Positions 9,960-22,447 are shown, numbered from the stretch's first letter. The stretch is DNA of 46,498 bases from Priapulus caudatus (GCF_000485595.1 NW_014577322.1:101133-147630); one strand, 5' to 3'. The notes: generated by a model from the sequence alone, not told the origin. Program-made: numbers and translations.

Positions 9960-10225
9960 TTCTCTCTCTCCTCTCTTTCTCTTTTCCTCGTTTGCTCTCT
10001 CTGCTTTCTCTCCTCATCTTTCTTTCTTTCTTTCTTTTTATCTCTCTCATCTCCTTCTCTCTCTTTCTCGCTTTTTTCTCCCCCCCCCCCCGCTCTCTCT
10101 CTCTCTCTCTCTCTCGCTCCTCCCCCCCCCCACGCTCTCTCTTCTTCCTCTCTCTTCTCTCTCTCTCTCCCTCTAGCTCTCTCTCTCGTCTCTCTCGTTT
10201 CTCTCTCTCTCTCTGGTATCACACG
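9884..10225. repeat. (CT)n polypyrimidine tract, copy 1
   Basis: About 340 bp of CTCT with TTTC, CCCCC and GCTC interruptions. Mirror-symmetric polypyrimidine DNA of this length can form triplex (H-DNA). Homologous tracts are at 18181-18508 and 22448-22885. ORFs here encode Ser-Leu or Arg-Glu runs and are artefacts. Confidence 0.95.
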
Positions 10226-10334
10226 ACGCTCTCTTCTCTTTCTTCTACTCTCGCCACTCCTCTCTCTCATCCTACTATATTTTATGATTATATATAATAT
10301 ATATATCATATTATAATATACACATATATATTTG

Positions 10335-10374
10335 TATGTGTGCGCGCGCGTGTGTGTGTGTGTTTGGTGTGTGT

Positions 10375-10435
<61 letters not shown>

Positions 10436-10437
10436 CG
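10335..10437. repeat. (GT)n tract following the CT tract, copy 1
   Basis: Begins with a GCGCGCG island and continues as nearly pure GT. The order CT tract, short AT-rich spacer, GCGC, GT is the same in the other copies. Confidence 0.95.
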
Positions 10438-10629
10438 TGGTGTGGCGTGCGCGTGCGTGCGCGTGCGTAAACGTTGGCGTGCGTTGTGTGAAGCAGCAGC
10501 ATTGCTGTTCAATGCGTCTCAACTCTATTCGAGCTCTCGATCTCGCGTTTTTTCACATTCTCAATAGCATAGCAGGTATTTAGGAACTCGAGGCCAATGA
10601 AAACCCACTTCGGCTGCTGGCCATTTTTT

Positions 10630-10700
10630 TACATAAGCGGTAGCATAGTGGTTATGGCTGAGCCTGAGATCGCTCCTGGCGCCGGGTGCTATACAAACCC
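10630..10700 (+). ncRNA. tRNA-like promoter sequence (possible SINE head), copy 1
   Basis: The word GGTAGCATAGTGGTTATGGC near 10639-10660 resembles a tRNA A box (TRGCNNAGNGG). It is preserved in the second full copy near 18914-18935. No good B box (GGTTCRANNCC) follows at the expected distance, and no cloverleaf can be drawn. It may be a decayed tRNA-derived SINE or a chance match. Confidence 0.25.
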
Positions 10701-11345
10701 TTTATCGCACGCCGAAAGATTTCAGCACGCGTCTAGTTTTAAATTAAGATAAGGCTCCGTTAAAGAGCAGCGGAAGTTGTACGAGCCCCTGCGCGCGTTT
10801 TCTAACGCGACGATAGAATTCTAATCGTGCTAGTGAATTCGGAAAAATCCAAAATCACTATTATATATCTTTCGCCACATTCATACATTAAGGCGACGAT
10901 TCATATCATATAGCGCGCATACAAATACAAAATGCGGACGTGTACAAGCGTGGGTCCGCTGTGAATTCCGTCGATTCTCCTCGCGTGTGTGTGCGTGTGT
11001 ACATAGTCCGTCGCGATGTTAAGAAGAAATGATGAAGAAATAAAGAAGAATAAGATAGAAAGATAGAAGAAAGAAGAAGATAAGCGAACGAAATTACGCG
11101 CACCACTAACGGCATAATATGCACATCTAGATATCTTACCGATGTTTTTCCTTTGAAAAAAAATCGCGACTGCCAGACCGATTGGAGATTAAAAATGGCG
11201 GGGAATTTCGAATGGCGGCACGGCAGGCCATGTTGCGATATGTGTCACCGCGATCCCGCTGCTCGTCTACAGACAGCGCTTCCTCGCGGACGATGACGCA
11301 CGTCGGTTATATATATATATATATATATAAATCAAGTAGACGCGG

Positions 11346-12034
11346 GGACTAATTGGTAACACGGGGCAAATGTAACAGAGGCCCTCATTCCTAGTAGAAA
11401 CGTGCGCTATACTGTATACGCTATTCACAGCGCATGCACAGTTCCAATTGCCCCCCATGCTGTCCTGAGGGTACGACTAGGTTTACGCATCGAGGAACAT
11501 TTGACAGCCAAAACATCGTTTTTTTTAAGGCAGGTAAGTAAAATCTCGAATTAACCTAATGTTTTTTTTCGTGGACCAAATATGTATCTTGAGCTATCAC
11601 TGTCATTTGTATAATCATATAAAAAAATAGGTTTTGGCCTGTGTTTGGTAAAAGTTTCATTGACGAATACTTAATGCTAAAGAAACAAAACAGCCCCCAA
11701 ATTATGGCCGCCTCCTCGGGGCAAATGTAACCACGTGTAGCAATGCCTCTTGGCATGTATAAAAAGTTATGTCTTTTACAAAATGTGTTGTGTTTATAAG
11801 GCAAAAAAGTAGCCTATTTATATATTTTATTCATGGTGTAAATGAGTCACAAGGCATTCGTCATAAGTTTTAATTAAATTATTTTATTGTGGTTCTATAA
11901 ATTGCTGTTTAATTGTTGAAAATCTGTCCAAACGTGTGGCAACCTTTATAAAAATTAATAAAAGATATACTGTGTTACAATTGCCACCATTTGGTGTTTA
12001 CAATTGCCCCCGTGTTGTGGCAATTGTAACACTT
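11346..12034. mobile_element. Candidate inverted-repeat element with CAATTGTAACAC-type ends
   Basis: The left end (11351-11376) contains TAACACGGGGCAAATGTAAC. The right end (about 11973-12032) carries inverted versions, for example CAATTGCCCCCGTGTT and GGCAATTGTAACAC. Between them is AT-rich non-coding DNA. In the second full copy only the left end survives (19551-19578) before the sequence jumps into a GT tract. Ends and target duplication were not fixed. Confidence 0.35.
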
Positions 12035-12379
12035 AGAACTTACCAGTTTTGAAAATGATAATGGCTCACCAATAACTTGTTTTACTTAAACCCAAACCTA
12101 GTCATATTTCAAGCCAAGATATGCATCTTTCTATTTCACTTCCTTGGTGTATTAACTATAATAAAGTTTTATGTTAGTTTGGAAAAAGAGTGTTACAATG
12201 TCCCGTCCTCTACTGTGACGCTACTATTCGCACGTTTGCACGCACTCACGCGGCCGGTGCACCCACTGATTTTCAACGCGCGGGAATTTTTATGACACAC
12301 GACGCGAGGTGGCAAATGAAGTAGGAAATACCGTTTGGTGTGTTGTTGGAAGGAAGGGGATCTATAGTGTGGAGGTATG
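11576..12379. other. Sequence unique to the right side of copy 1
   Basis: This is where copy 1 continues and copy 3 stops matching. It includes the right part of the candidate element above and a short GC-rich stretch (12230-12300). No gene is visible. Confidence 0.4.
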
Positions 12380-12382
12380 CGT

Positions 12383-12422
12383 GGGTTTTGTGTGTGTGTC
12401 TGTGTGTGTGTGTGTGTGTGTG

Positions 12423-12476
<54 letters not shown>

Positions 12477-12845
12477 TGTTGTACTAGTGTTAGTGTTGTG
12501 TGTGAGTGGGTGTGTGTGTGTCGTCGTGTGTGTGTGTGCTGTGTTGTGTCCTGTGTGTGTGGGTGTGTGTCGTGTCTGTGTGTGTGTGTGTGCGTGTGTG
12601 CGTGTGTGTGTGTTGTGTGTGTGTGTGTCGTGTGTGTGTCGTGTCGTGTGTGTGCTGCTGTCGAGCTGTGTGTGTGTGTGTGGTGTGGTGTGTGTGCTGT
12701 GTGTGTGTGTGCTGTGTGCTGCTGTGTGTGAGCTCGTGTGTGGCGTCTGTGTGTGTGTGTGTGTGTGTGTGTTGGTGTGTGTGTGTGTGTGGTGTTGTGT
12801 GTGTTGCGTGGTGTGGTGTGTGTGTGTGTGTGTGGAGGAATGGTG
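12383..12845. repeat. Interrupted (GT)n tract
   Basis: A 460-bp GT-rich tract with frequent CGT, GCT and GG interruptions. All long ORFs in it are repeat translations. It ends shortly before the first N gap. Confidence 0.9.
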
Positions 12846-12970
12846 TGTGGAGGATCGTGTGTGTTTGGTCATCTGTTAGCCGTCTAGTATAGAACATCTA
12901 ACAGCACTATACGTGTTAATTCGACGGTGATGAACCCTTTTGAAGGTATTTCGTGTTTTACGGACCTCGA

Positions 12971-12995
12971 NNNNNNNNNNNNNNNNNNNNNNNNN
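12971..12995. other. Assembly gap (25 N)
   Basis: Twenty-five unknown bases. The sequence to the right matches the middle of the composite unit already seen at about 7972, so the gap joins unrelated flanks. Confidence 1.
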
Positions 12996-14106
12996 TAATT
13001 TCCACGTTTCACAAACGTCTCGCTATAAACTCAACGACATTGCTATTAAGGAGGAATCTTAAGGACAGGTCAGGGGCAGTACTTAGGCTATCGTACAGCA
13101 AGCAACGCGAGATTTCCCGCGTTTTCATTGTTTTGGCAAGCAGTAGTGTAACGCGAAAACCCGCCGAGAAGGTAACTTCTCTGTGTCTACGAGAATACTG
13201 TGCAAGGCCTGTGAAGGCATGACGCGCAGAGGTTAAGTGTGGCTAAGAAGCTTCTTATTGTGGTAGCAGATTTTGAAAAGATGAAATGCTTCCTTGCACC
13301 TTTACATGTGCTTCGGCTGTTCGTGTATGTAATTACTGTATCCTATGGCGCCAATACTGTATCAAAGTAAACGTAAATCTAAACCTTCAGAATTTATGTA
13401 ACATTTTTATTCAGTCAATACGTCATTTGTGGTAGTTCTAGTTGCAGGAAATATGACAACCTTGCTTTAGTTTAATTATTTCTCAGGTACTTGGCATTTA
13501 AAAATACTTTTAACCTATTATTTTTAGTTTGCACGCTGCTGTACCTACATTTATTAAAACTAAATGACGCGAGAGATTAGCGTAGCAACTCACAGTGAGC
13601 TGGGTCGCCATTAGACTTGTAACATGTCTCTATATAAAGACTATCTAGTAGCAAGGTGTAGAGATAGGGTGCAAGTCTATGCCACCAGCGACATCGTTAC
13701 AGCTGAATTTTAAGGACCGTCTAACAACGCACCGGCATAAGACAGCCATAACCGCATTATATACTGGCATAAGACGGCATAAGGCAGGGGATAAGCGGTT
13801 TAGGACAGCTATAGGCTCTCGTACAAGAATTCTAAGGATATCCTTAAGATGGTGTTTTTACGATAGCCTCGTGAAACGGGCCCCAGGAAGACTGTCGGAA
13901 AGAATATGTATGATACCCTGGTCAATGGGATGCGGTTGGAAAGAATGGCCGGTAGCACGAGATACAAGATACAAGAATCTTTATTTAATGTCAGATAGCA
14001 CAAACAATAAACGTTAGCCCTGATGGGCTATTATTCCGACAAACATAAGTAAATAACAATTCTGGTTAAGAACAAATACAAAAATAAATGCACACCCTAG
14101 TCACTG
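12996..14106 (+). repeat. Composite repeat unit, copy 2 (partial, without hAT)
   Basis: Matches 7972-9591 of copy 1 except that the hAT element is absent. It includes the right end of the inverted-repeat element (GTGAAACGGGCC near 13872-13883) and the retroelement-like tail. It stops mid-segment at CACTGA and goes directly into GT repeats. Confidence 0.9.
13257..13264. other. Empty hAT target site (ATTGTGGT)
   Basis: A single copy of ATTGTGGT lies between CTTCTT and AGCAGATTTT. At the same place in copies 1 and 3 (and, noisily, copy 4) a hAT of about 495 bp sits between two copies of the word. No excision footprint is present, so this is the pre-insertion state rather than an excision scar. 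Confidence 0.9.
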
Positions 14107-14130
14107 AGTGTGTGTGTGTGTGTGTGTGTG
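14107..14130. repeat. Short (GT)n junction between copies 2 and 3
   Basis: Only about 24 bp of GT joins the truncated copy 2 to the start of copy 3. In copy 1 the corresponding left border is a 200-bp TG/GTGC tract, so this is an abrupt switch inside a microsatellite. Confidence 0.9.
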
Positions 14131-14738
14131 TCTGTCTACATATCGCGTAAGAATTCCACGTGAACGTCGCTCAAATACTTGTTCGCAACAGACAATGTCA
14201 TCGTACGAATGTATCTGCGCGCAAACTCATATTATATATAGTACTCTTATTATATAGTATATATACTTATATATAGTACACACATTGCATATATATAAGG
14301 AGTATTTAAACGGCTTAGACGTGGAAATATTAGACGATATATAGAACATGAACCAGTAGTAATAATAATAATTCACGTTTACTTACTTTTACTACTTTCT
14401 AATACTTTTATTATACTAACTAATGTATTTTTTTATTATTGGAACGACTTAAGTCCATGTAAGCATAACACATGCGAACTTGCGATTTATAACAGAAATG
14501 CACTCAAGAAAATTCATGAAAGAATGGCATCACAATCCTGTGCAAAATGGTCCAAATGCCTATTATATTCCTAGCCTATCACATCATGGGCTGTCAAAGA
14601 AAAAACTAAAGTCAGTAATAATGATTGCGCCAACTTTTTAGAATTTAATGTCCATTTGGGCTACCATGCACGCGCGCCGTTGATGGCTAGCCCATTGTTC
14701 AAGCTGTTTCAACGCGATGTGTGAACAGGTGATTGTGA

Positions 14739-14951
14739 GGCACATGCAGCCGTCGCACGTTGACGTGCATTGACAGCGTGAAAATCCCGCAGATTCACAA
14801 TGCGAACGAAATTTCTAAAGTCGCTACGACGCGCACGATGACAAACGAAAACTGCGAAACCGAGAACACTGATGTGCGGAATGAATTTTCGCGAGACGTT
14901 GGGTGTTCGTTATCGCATTATGAGAATGATGATGCACACGTTGTAGACTAG
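14739..14951 (+). other. Open frame of about 70 codons in copy 3, status unclear
   Basis: From a stop at about 14736 the plus strand stays open to the TAG at 14949-14951, encoding a polar sequence that includes TMTNENCETENTDVRNEF. The composition is more protein-like than most frames here. Copy 1 carries indels that break it (for example near 6480 and 6550). No family is recognised. It may be a decayed transposon fragment or chance. Confidence 0.12.
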
Positions 14952-15808
14952 TACGTCTCAGATATACGTAAGCTTTATATATGTACGATGTTGGAGCGTT
15001 GCTGCCAAGGCTTAGCAACTGTCGTAATATTATCCCTGTTATTGCTTCACGACACTCACGTCACTGCTAGACGAGTAATTAAGAACTATTAGCGTCAACA
15101 TTTGCGACAAGATCTCTGTTCTGAAGACGGGGACATATAAATCGATTAAAGAATTGTGAATAGGATAGAATCGTTTTTGGATTGTGATAATAAATTTTAC
15201 GATTATTAGCAACAGATGTCGCAAAATGTTACGACATTCAGCAACGGTTACATGTCATAGAAGAATAAGAATGAAAACCCGTGTTCTTTTGTGAAGCAAC
15301 CCCTACATGAAGATATCCTTGCAAGTGCATGAGCGTTTGTAATGCTTGGAGTGGAGTGTTTGCAGATTTTTAATTTATTCATACTGAATATGTTGCCTTC
15401 TATACGTGATGCTGCGTACACACTGATATATACCTTAACATGACACTTATTGTGACTGTCTGTAACTACTACTACCACGACTATGTGGTGCTCGTAACTT
15501 CATCCCGTGGTTAAACTACACAAGTGATTTTTCATCGAATACAATCAGCTTTACTCATATGAAAAACTCTATACTGACGCCATAACTAGAGGCTGTCCTT
15601 AGATGCCGATATTAACAGACAAAACCAGTAAAACGATTTGATCAAAGTCATCTTATAGAATTCGTGACTATTCATCTTGTGGTGATTTCGACAACGCTTC
15701 GAAATTACATTTCTATGACGCATCAGCCACGTGACTGCGTTCTAAAATATAAGTCCTCAGCAATTATTATTATATTAATTATTATATGATTATTTTCTAA
15801 ATTATTTA

Positions 15809-15951
<143 letters not shown>

Positions 15952-16010
15952 ATATATATCAAGAGTACATAATAGAGAGAATCTCTCTATTATGTACTCT
16001 TGATATATAT
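15952..16010. repeat. Palindrome, family member 2 (best preserved)
   Basis: Arms 15952-15980 and 15982-16010 are perfect reverse complements over 29 bp around a single central A. The arm reads ATATATATCAAGAGTACATA and continues through AATAGAGAGA. This is the longest perfect palindrome I found in the window. Confidence 0.95.
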
Positions 16011-16190
16011 GTATGTATATATATATATATATATAATCAGATATTAATAATTTACTTTCATTAATAAATAATTATTGATATTAAAGGACGGATACGGTGA
16101 ATGGTGTGGATTGAAAAGCTGGGTTTCCATTAAAGACGAATGTCAGTGCGTTTTGTGGTCAGTTCGTGGTCAGTCAATGGGGAGACCCTG

Positions 16191-17675
16191 GGGGCCGTTT
16201 CACGAAGCGCTCGTTAAGTTAGTGATGGGTTAAAGAGGGGTTTTAGGATATCCTTATATATAGAGTGTTTCACGAAAGCCTCGCTAAGTTTCCACGTTCA
16301 CAAATGTCTCGCTAACTCAACGACATATGCTATTAAGGAGGAATCTTAAGGACAGGTCAGCGGGCAGTACTTAGGCTATCGTACAGCAAGCCAACGCGAG
16401 ATTCCCGCGTTTTCATTGTTTTGGCAAGCAGTAGTGTAACGCGAAAACCCGCCGAGAAGAGTAACTTCTCTGTGTCTAGCGAGAATACTGTGCAAGGCCT
16501 GTGAAGGCATGACGCGCAGAGGTTAAGTGTGGCTAAGAAGCTTCTTATTGTGGTCACTAGCGGATTAAGGGCGGGGCAACAGGGGCACGTGCCCCGGGCC
16601 CCCCACATTTGGGCCCCCCACATTTAGAGTATCCTAAAATTTACAAAACTGTCGTAATTGTGATCCACAAAATTCTTAGCATTTAACGTTGAAGTGATGC
16701 GTTTCCCATGCTGTTTCTCTGACTGAATTTTGCTGTTCAGCTGAAGGACACTTTTCCTAATACCGAAATTGCTCTGAGAATCTATCTTTCATTGATGGTC
16801 TCGAATTGTAGCGGTGAAAGGTCATTTTTAAAACTCAAGTTGATTAAAAATCACATGAGAACCACGATGAGCCAACAGAGACTGGTAAACCTCAGTATTC
16901 TCGCTATCGCAAGAGTGACATTTTAAATTCGTTGAAACACGATGAAATACTCTCTGAATTTGCAAGCATGAAAGTGGCAGAAAAAATACAGACTATAGGG
17001 CCCCCACACAATTGCGTGCCCCGGGCCCCCCACACGCTTAGTCCGGCCCTGATTGTGGTAGCAGATTTTGAAAAGATGAAATGCTTCCTTGCACCTTTAC
17101 ATGTGCTTCGGCTGTTCGTGTATGTAATTACTGTATCCTATGGCGCCAATACTGTATCAAAGTAAACGTAAATCTAAACCTTCAGAATTTATGTTACATT
17201 TGTATTCAGTCAATACGTCATTTGTGGTAGTTCTAGTTGCAGGAAATATCGACAACCTTGCTTTAGTTTAATTATTTCTCAGGTACTTGGCATTTAAAAA
17301 TACTTTTAACCTATTATTTTTAGTTTGCACGCTGCTGTACCTACATTTATTAAAATAAATGACGCGAGAGATTAGCGTAGCAACTCACAGTGAGCTGGGT
17401 CGCCATTAGACTTGTAACATGTCTCTATATAAAGACTATCTAGTAGCAAGGTGTAGAGATAGGTGCAAGTCTTATGCCACCAGCGACATCGTTACAGCTG
17501 AATTTTAAGGACCGTCTAACAACGCACCGGCATAAACAGCCATAACCGCATTAGACTGGCATAAGACGGCATAAGGCAGCAGGGATAAGCGGTTTAGGAC
17601 AGCGTTAGGCTCTCGTACAAGAATTCTAAGATATCCTTAAGATGGTGTTTTTACGAAGCCTCGTGAAACGGGCCC
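16191..17675. mobile_element. Inverted-repeat element with nested hAT (copy 3)
   Basis: Same structure as 7876-9360: left end GGGGCCGTTTCACGA, right end around 17661-17674. Its interior hAT is at 16555-17051. Confidence 0.5.
16547..17059. mobile_element. Non-autonomous hAT element with perfect 8-bp target duplication (copy 3)
   Basis: Element 16555-17051 (497 bp) lies between exact ATTGTGGT copies at 16547-16554 and 17052-17059. The 5' end is CACTAGCGGATTAAG and the 3' end is the inverse of CAGGGCCGGACTAAG. A 20-bp word, CGTGCCCCGGGCCCCCCACA, occurs in direct orientation near both ends (16588-16607 and 17015-17034). No transposase frame is present, so movement would need a transposase supplied elsewhere. 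Confidence 0.92.
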
Positions 17676-18180
17676 ACAGGAAGACTGTCGGAAAAGAATA
17701 TGTATGATACCCTGTGCAATGGGATGCGCGTTGGAAAGAATGGCCGGTAGCACGAGATACAAGATACAAGAATCTTTATTTAATGTCAGATAGCACAAAC
17801 AATAAACGTTAGCCCTGATGGGCTATTATCGACAAACATAAGTAAATAACAATTCTGGTTAAGAACAAATACAAAAATAAATGCACACCCTAGTCACTGG
17901 TTACCCACTGATCTTGCAAATAGATCATACATAATATAGAATTACAAAGTTAAGCTGTCAAGAGGAATGGCCGGTAGCACACCCTAGTGACTGGTTACTC
18001 ACTGCTCTTGCATATAGATCATACATATATATGTGAGCTCTATCGCGCGTGCGTTTGCGCTTTGGCTCTCGCGTGTTGTACAGTAGTAGCAGATGCCGTA
18101 CGATTCACGTGTAAATCTACGTTGCTGTAAATTAAGTGACTTTGTACGGTTGCAGCCCCGCACCCACTTCCATCATACAT

Positions 18181-18273
<93 letters not shown>

Positions 18274-18508
18274 TTCTCTTTTTCCCTCGTTTGCTCTCTC
18301 TCGCTTTCTCTCCTCATCTTTCTTTCTTTCTTTCTTTTTATCTCTCTCAATCTCCTTCTCTCACTTTCTCGCTTTCTCTCTCCCCCCCCCCCCGCTCTCT
18401 CTCTCTCTCTCTCTCTCGCTCCTCCCCCCCCCCACGGCTCTCTCTTTCTTCCTCTCTCTCTCTCTCTCTCTCCCCTTCTCTCTCTCTCTCGTTTCTCTCT
18501 CTCTCTCT
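18181..18508. repeat. (CT)n polypyrimidine tract, copy 3
   Basis: Counterpart of 9884-10225, beginning with about 55 bp of uninterrupted TC before the TTTC and C-run interruptions. Confidence 0.95.
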
Positions 18509-18629
18509 GGTATCACACACGCTCTCTGTGCTCTTTGCTTTCTACTCTCCCACTCTCCTCTCATCCTAGACTATATTTTATGATTATATATATATATATA
18601 ATATATATACCATACAACATACTTATTTG

Positions 18630-18665
18630 TATGTGTGCGCGCGCTGTGTGGTGTGTGTTGTGTTT

Positions 18666-18723
<58 letters not shown>

Positions 18724-18760
18724 CGTGTGCGTGCGCGTGCGTGCGCGTGCGTAAACGTGT
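18630..18760. repeat. (GT)n and GTGC tract, copy 3
   Basis: Counterpart of 10335-10437. GCGCGC is followed by GT, then GTGCGTGC. Confidence 0.95.
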
Positions 18761-19550
18761 GCGTGCGTGTGTGAGCAGCACATTGCTGTTAATGCGGTCT
18801 CAACTCTATTCGAGCTCTCGATTCGCGTTTTTTTTCACATTTCAATAGCATACAGGTATTAGGACTCGGAGGCAATGAAAGCCCACTTCGGCTGCTGGCC
18901 ATTTTTACATAAGCGGTAGCATAGTGGTTATGGCTGAGCCTCGCTCCTGCCGGTGCTAACAAACCCTTTATCGCACCCGAAAGATTTCACACGCGTCTAG
19001 TTTAATTAAGATAATGCCTCCGTTAAAAGGCACGATTGTACGCCGCGCGCGTTTTCTAACGCGACGATAGAATTCTAATCGTGCTTAGTGATTCGGAAAA
19101 ATCCAAAATCACTATTATATATCTTTTCGCCACATTCATACATTAGGCGACGATTCATTCTATAGCGCGCATACAAATACAAAATGGCGGACGTGAAATG
19201 CGTGGGTCGCTGTGAATTCGTCGATTCTCTCGCGTGTGTGTGCGTGTGTACATAGTCCGTCCGATGTTAAGAAGAAATGATGAGAAATAAAGAAGAATAA
19301 GATAGAAGATAGAAGAAAGAAGAAGATAAGGCGAACGAAATTACGCGCAAACTACGGCATAATATGCACATCTGATTATTTACCGATGTTTTTCCTTTGA
19401 AAAAAAATCGCGACTGCAGACGATTGGAGATTAAAATGGCGGGGAATTTCGAATGGCGGCACGGCGGCCATGTTGTCGATATGTGTCACCGCGATCCGCT
19501 GCTGGTCTACAGACGCGCTTCCGTCATATATATATATATAGATGAGACCG

Positions 19551-19578
19551 GGGACAATTGTAACACGGGGCAAATGTA
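19551..19578. repeat. Left end only of the CAATTGTAACAC-type element
   Basis: GGGGACAATTGTAACACGGG is followed by GCAAATGTAAC. It corresponds to 11346-11376. The right end expected about 650 bp further on is absent because the copy stops at 19770. Confidence 0.5.
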
Positions 19579-19770
19579 ACAGAGGCCCTCATTCCTAGTA
19601 GAAACGTGCTATATGTATACGCTCTTCACAGCGCATGCACATTTCATTGCCCCACATGCTGTCCTGAGGGTAGGCAGGTTTACGCATCGAGGAACATTTG
19701 ACAGCCAAAACATCGTTTTTTTAGCAGGTAAGTAAAATCTCGAATTACCTAATGTTTTTTTTCTGGACAA

Positions 19771-19772
19771 TG

Positions 19773-19803
<31 letters not shown>

Positions 19804-19846
19804 TGTGTTGTGTGTGTGTGTGTGTGTGTTGTAGTGTGTGTGTGTA
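19771..19846. repeat. (GT)n junction between copies 3 and 4
   Basis: The sequence leaves the right segment of copy 3 and enters GT repeats that belong before the palindrome, jumping back about 4 kb within the unit. Confidence 0.9.
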
Positions 19847-19851
19847 TATAT

Positions 19852-19905
19852 CAAGAGTACATAAATAGAGAGAAATCTCTCTATTATGTAGCTCTTGATA
19901 CTATA
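19852..19905. repeat. Palindrome, family member 3
   Basis: ATCAAGAGTACATA and AATAGAGAGA, followed by their inverse with small insertions (an extra A near 19863 and a G near 19892). Confidence 0.85.
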
Positions 19906-20098
19906 TGTATGTATATATACTATACATATAATCAGAATATTAATAATTTACTTTTCATTAATAAATAAATTATTGATATTAAAGGTACGGGATAGAAGTG
20001 AATGGTGTGCGATTGAAAAGGCTGGGTTTCCATTAAAGAAGAACATGTCAGCTGCAGTTTTGTGTGTCAAGTTCGTGTAGTACAATGGGCGAGACCCT

Positions 20099-21851
20099 GG
20101 GGCCGTTTCAGCGAAGCGCTTGTTAAGTTAGTGATGGGTTAAAGAGTCGGGTTTTCTAGGATATCCTATATATAAGAGTGTTTCCACGAAAGCCTCGGCT
20201 AAGTTTGCCACGTTTACACAAATTGTCTCGCTACTACAACGACATTCGCTATTAAGGAGGAATCTTATAAGGACAGGCTCATGGGCGAGTACTTAAAGGC
20301 ATATAACGAGTACAGCAAGCCAAAACGCAGAGAATTTCCAGCGTTTTCAATTGAGTTTTGGCAAAGCAGTAAGTGTAACGCGAAAAAACACCAAGCCGAA
20401 AGAAAGAAGTACTTCTACTGTGTCTACGAGAAATAGCTGTGGCATACGCCTGTGAAGGACATGAAACGCGCCACAAGTTAAGTGTGGCATAAAGAAGCTT
20501 CTTATTCCGCTGGTCACTTAGCGATTAAGGGGCGGGAAGCAACAGGGAGCAGAACAGTGCCCCGGGCCCGACACCCACATTTGGGCCACGGCCCAGCGAT
20601 GTTAGAGTATCCTACCGTAAAATTTACAAACTGTGCGTAATTGTAGTCGCAGCGAGGAGAGAATTCCTTTAGCATCTCTAAAAGCGTTGAAGAGATGCGT
20701 ATCCCATGCTGTTTCTGACTGAATTTTGGCTGATCAGCTGAAGGACACCAATTTCCTAAATACCCAGAAATTGGCTGCACTGAGAATCATCATTTCTCAT
20801 TGATAGGTCTCCGGGAATTGTAGCGGTGAAGGTCATATTTAAAACTCAGTATGAGATTAAAAATCACATGAAAAACAAAGAAGAAGCCACACGATGAGGC
20901 CAACAGAGACTGAGTCAAACCTCAGTATTTCCTGCCAGCATCATCGGAAAAGTGACATTTTACAATTCGTTGAAACCGATGAAATACTCTCTGAATTTGA
21001 CAAGGCATAAAGTGCAGAAAAAATACAGAGCCACTAGGGGCCCCACAATGCGTGCCCGTCGGGCCCCCCACGCTTAGTCCGGCGCCTGATTGTGGTAGCA
21101 GATCTCGATAACAGATGAATGCTTCTTGCACATTTACTATGTGCTTTCGTCTGTTCGTCGTATGTAATTACTCGTATGCCTATGGCGCCAATACTGTATC
21201 AAAAGTAAACGTAAATCTAAACCTTACAGAATTTATGTAGCATTTGTAGTTAGTCAATACGGAGTCAATGTTGTGGTAGTTCTTAAAGTTTTTTTGCAGG
21301 GAAATATGTGACAGAACCTCTTGGGCTTAAGTTGTAATTATTTCTCAGGTACTTGGCATTTAAAAATACTTTTAACACTAAATTATTTTTTAGTTTGCAA
21401 CGCTGCTAGTACCTACATTTATTAAAACTAAATGACGACGACACGATTAGCCGAGTAGCAAACACCAACAGTGCAGGCTGGGTCCGCCAATTAGACTTGT
21501 AAAACATGTCCTCTATAATCAAGCACTTTACTCTAGTAGGCAACGGTGTACGAGATAAGGGTGCAAGTCTATGCCACCAGCGACATCGTTTCACAGCTGA
21601 ATTTTAAGGACCGTCCTAACACGGTCACATTGCCCCCTCCCCTCCTTCCGCCCAACGCCGCATAAGACAGCCATCAATCCGCAATTAGACTGGCAATAAG
21701 ACGGCATACACGGCAGCACCGGCGCGATACAAGACGGTCTTAAGGCAGCGAGTTAGCTCGTCATCCGCTACAACTTCATCGAAATTCTACATCAGGAATA
21801 TCTTAAGATGTGTTTTTACCCGATCTCACGCCCCTCCGTGAAACGGGCCGC
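20099..21851. mobile_element. Inverted-repeat element with nested hAT (copy 4, noisy)
   Basis: Left end GGGGCCGTTTCA near 20099 and right end GTGAAACGGGCC near 21838-21849. Its apparent length of about 1.75 kb exceeds copies 1 and 3, because of dispersed small insertions. Confidence 0.45.
20515..21096. mobile_element. Non-autonomous hAT element (copy 4, noisy)
   Basis: Starts CACTTAGCGATTAAGG at 20515 and ends at 21088 before ATTGTGGT (21089-21096). The left target copy is disrupted (ATTCCGCTGGT). The apparent length of 574 bp, against about 495 in the clean copies, is explained by scattered inserted bases. Confidence 0.7.
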
Positions 21852-22447
21852 CAGGAAGACTGTTCGGAAAGAAATGTATGAATACAGCCACACTGGTCAC
21901 ACTGGATCCGGTTGGAAAGAATGGCCCGGTAGAGCACCAGAATAACATCACGATACAAGAAATCCAGATTTCTATATTAATGTCGATAAGCACAAACCAA
22001 ATAAAACGTTAGCTGATGGGGCTAATTATTCGACCAACATTCAAGTAAATTTTTGTAGACAATTCCTGGTTAAGAAGCAAGATACAAAAATAAATGCACC
22101 CCACGCCTAGTACACTGGTTACCCCAAGCACATGAATATTGCAGAATTTAGATCAATACATAAATATGAAATTACAAAGAGTTAAGCTGTCAAGAGGCAC
22201 ATGAGCCGGCTAACAAGGACCCGCCTAGTGACTCGGTTACGCACTGCTCATTGCATACTCAGATCATCACATAGATATGTGCAGCTCTATCAGCGCGAGT
22301 GCGATTTGCGCTGGCTCTCGACGTGTTGTACAGTAGTAGGCAGATGCGGCCGTACGACACTCACGGTAATCGTAACGTTGCTTGTAAATTAAGTGACTTT
22401 GTACGGTTGCCAGCCGTGCGCGCACCGCGGACTTCCATCATACATGG

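Noticed and set aside
9737-10522. A 261-codon minus-strand ORF rich in Arg-Glu and Thr-His
   Set aside because: It is the translation of the (CT)n and (GT)n tracts and does not persist in the other copies.
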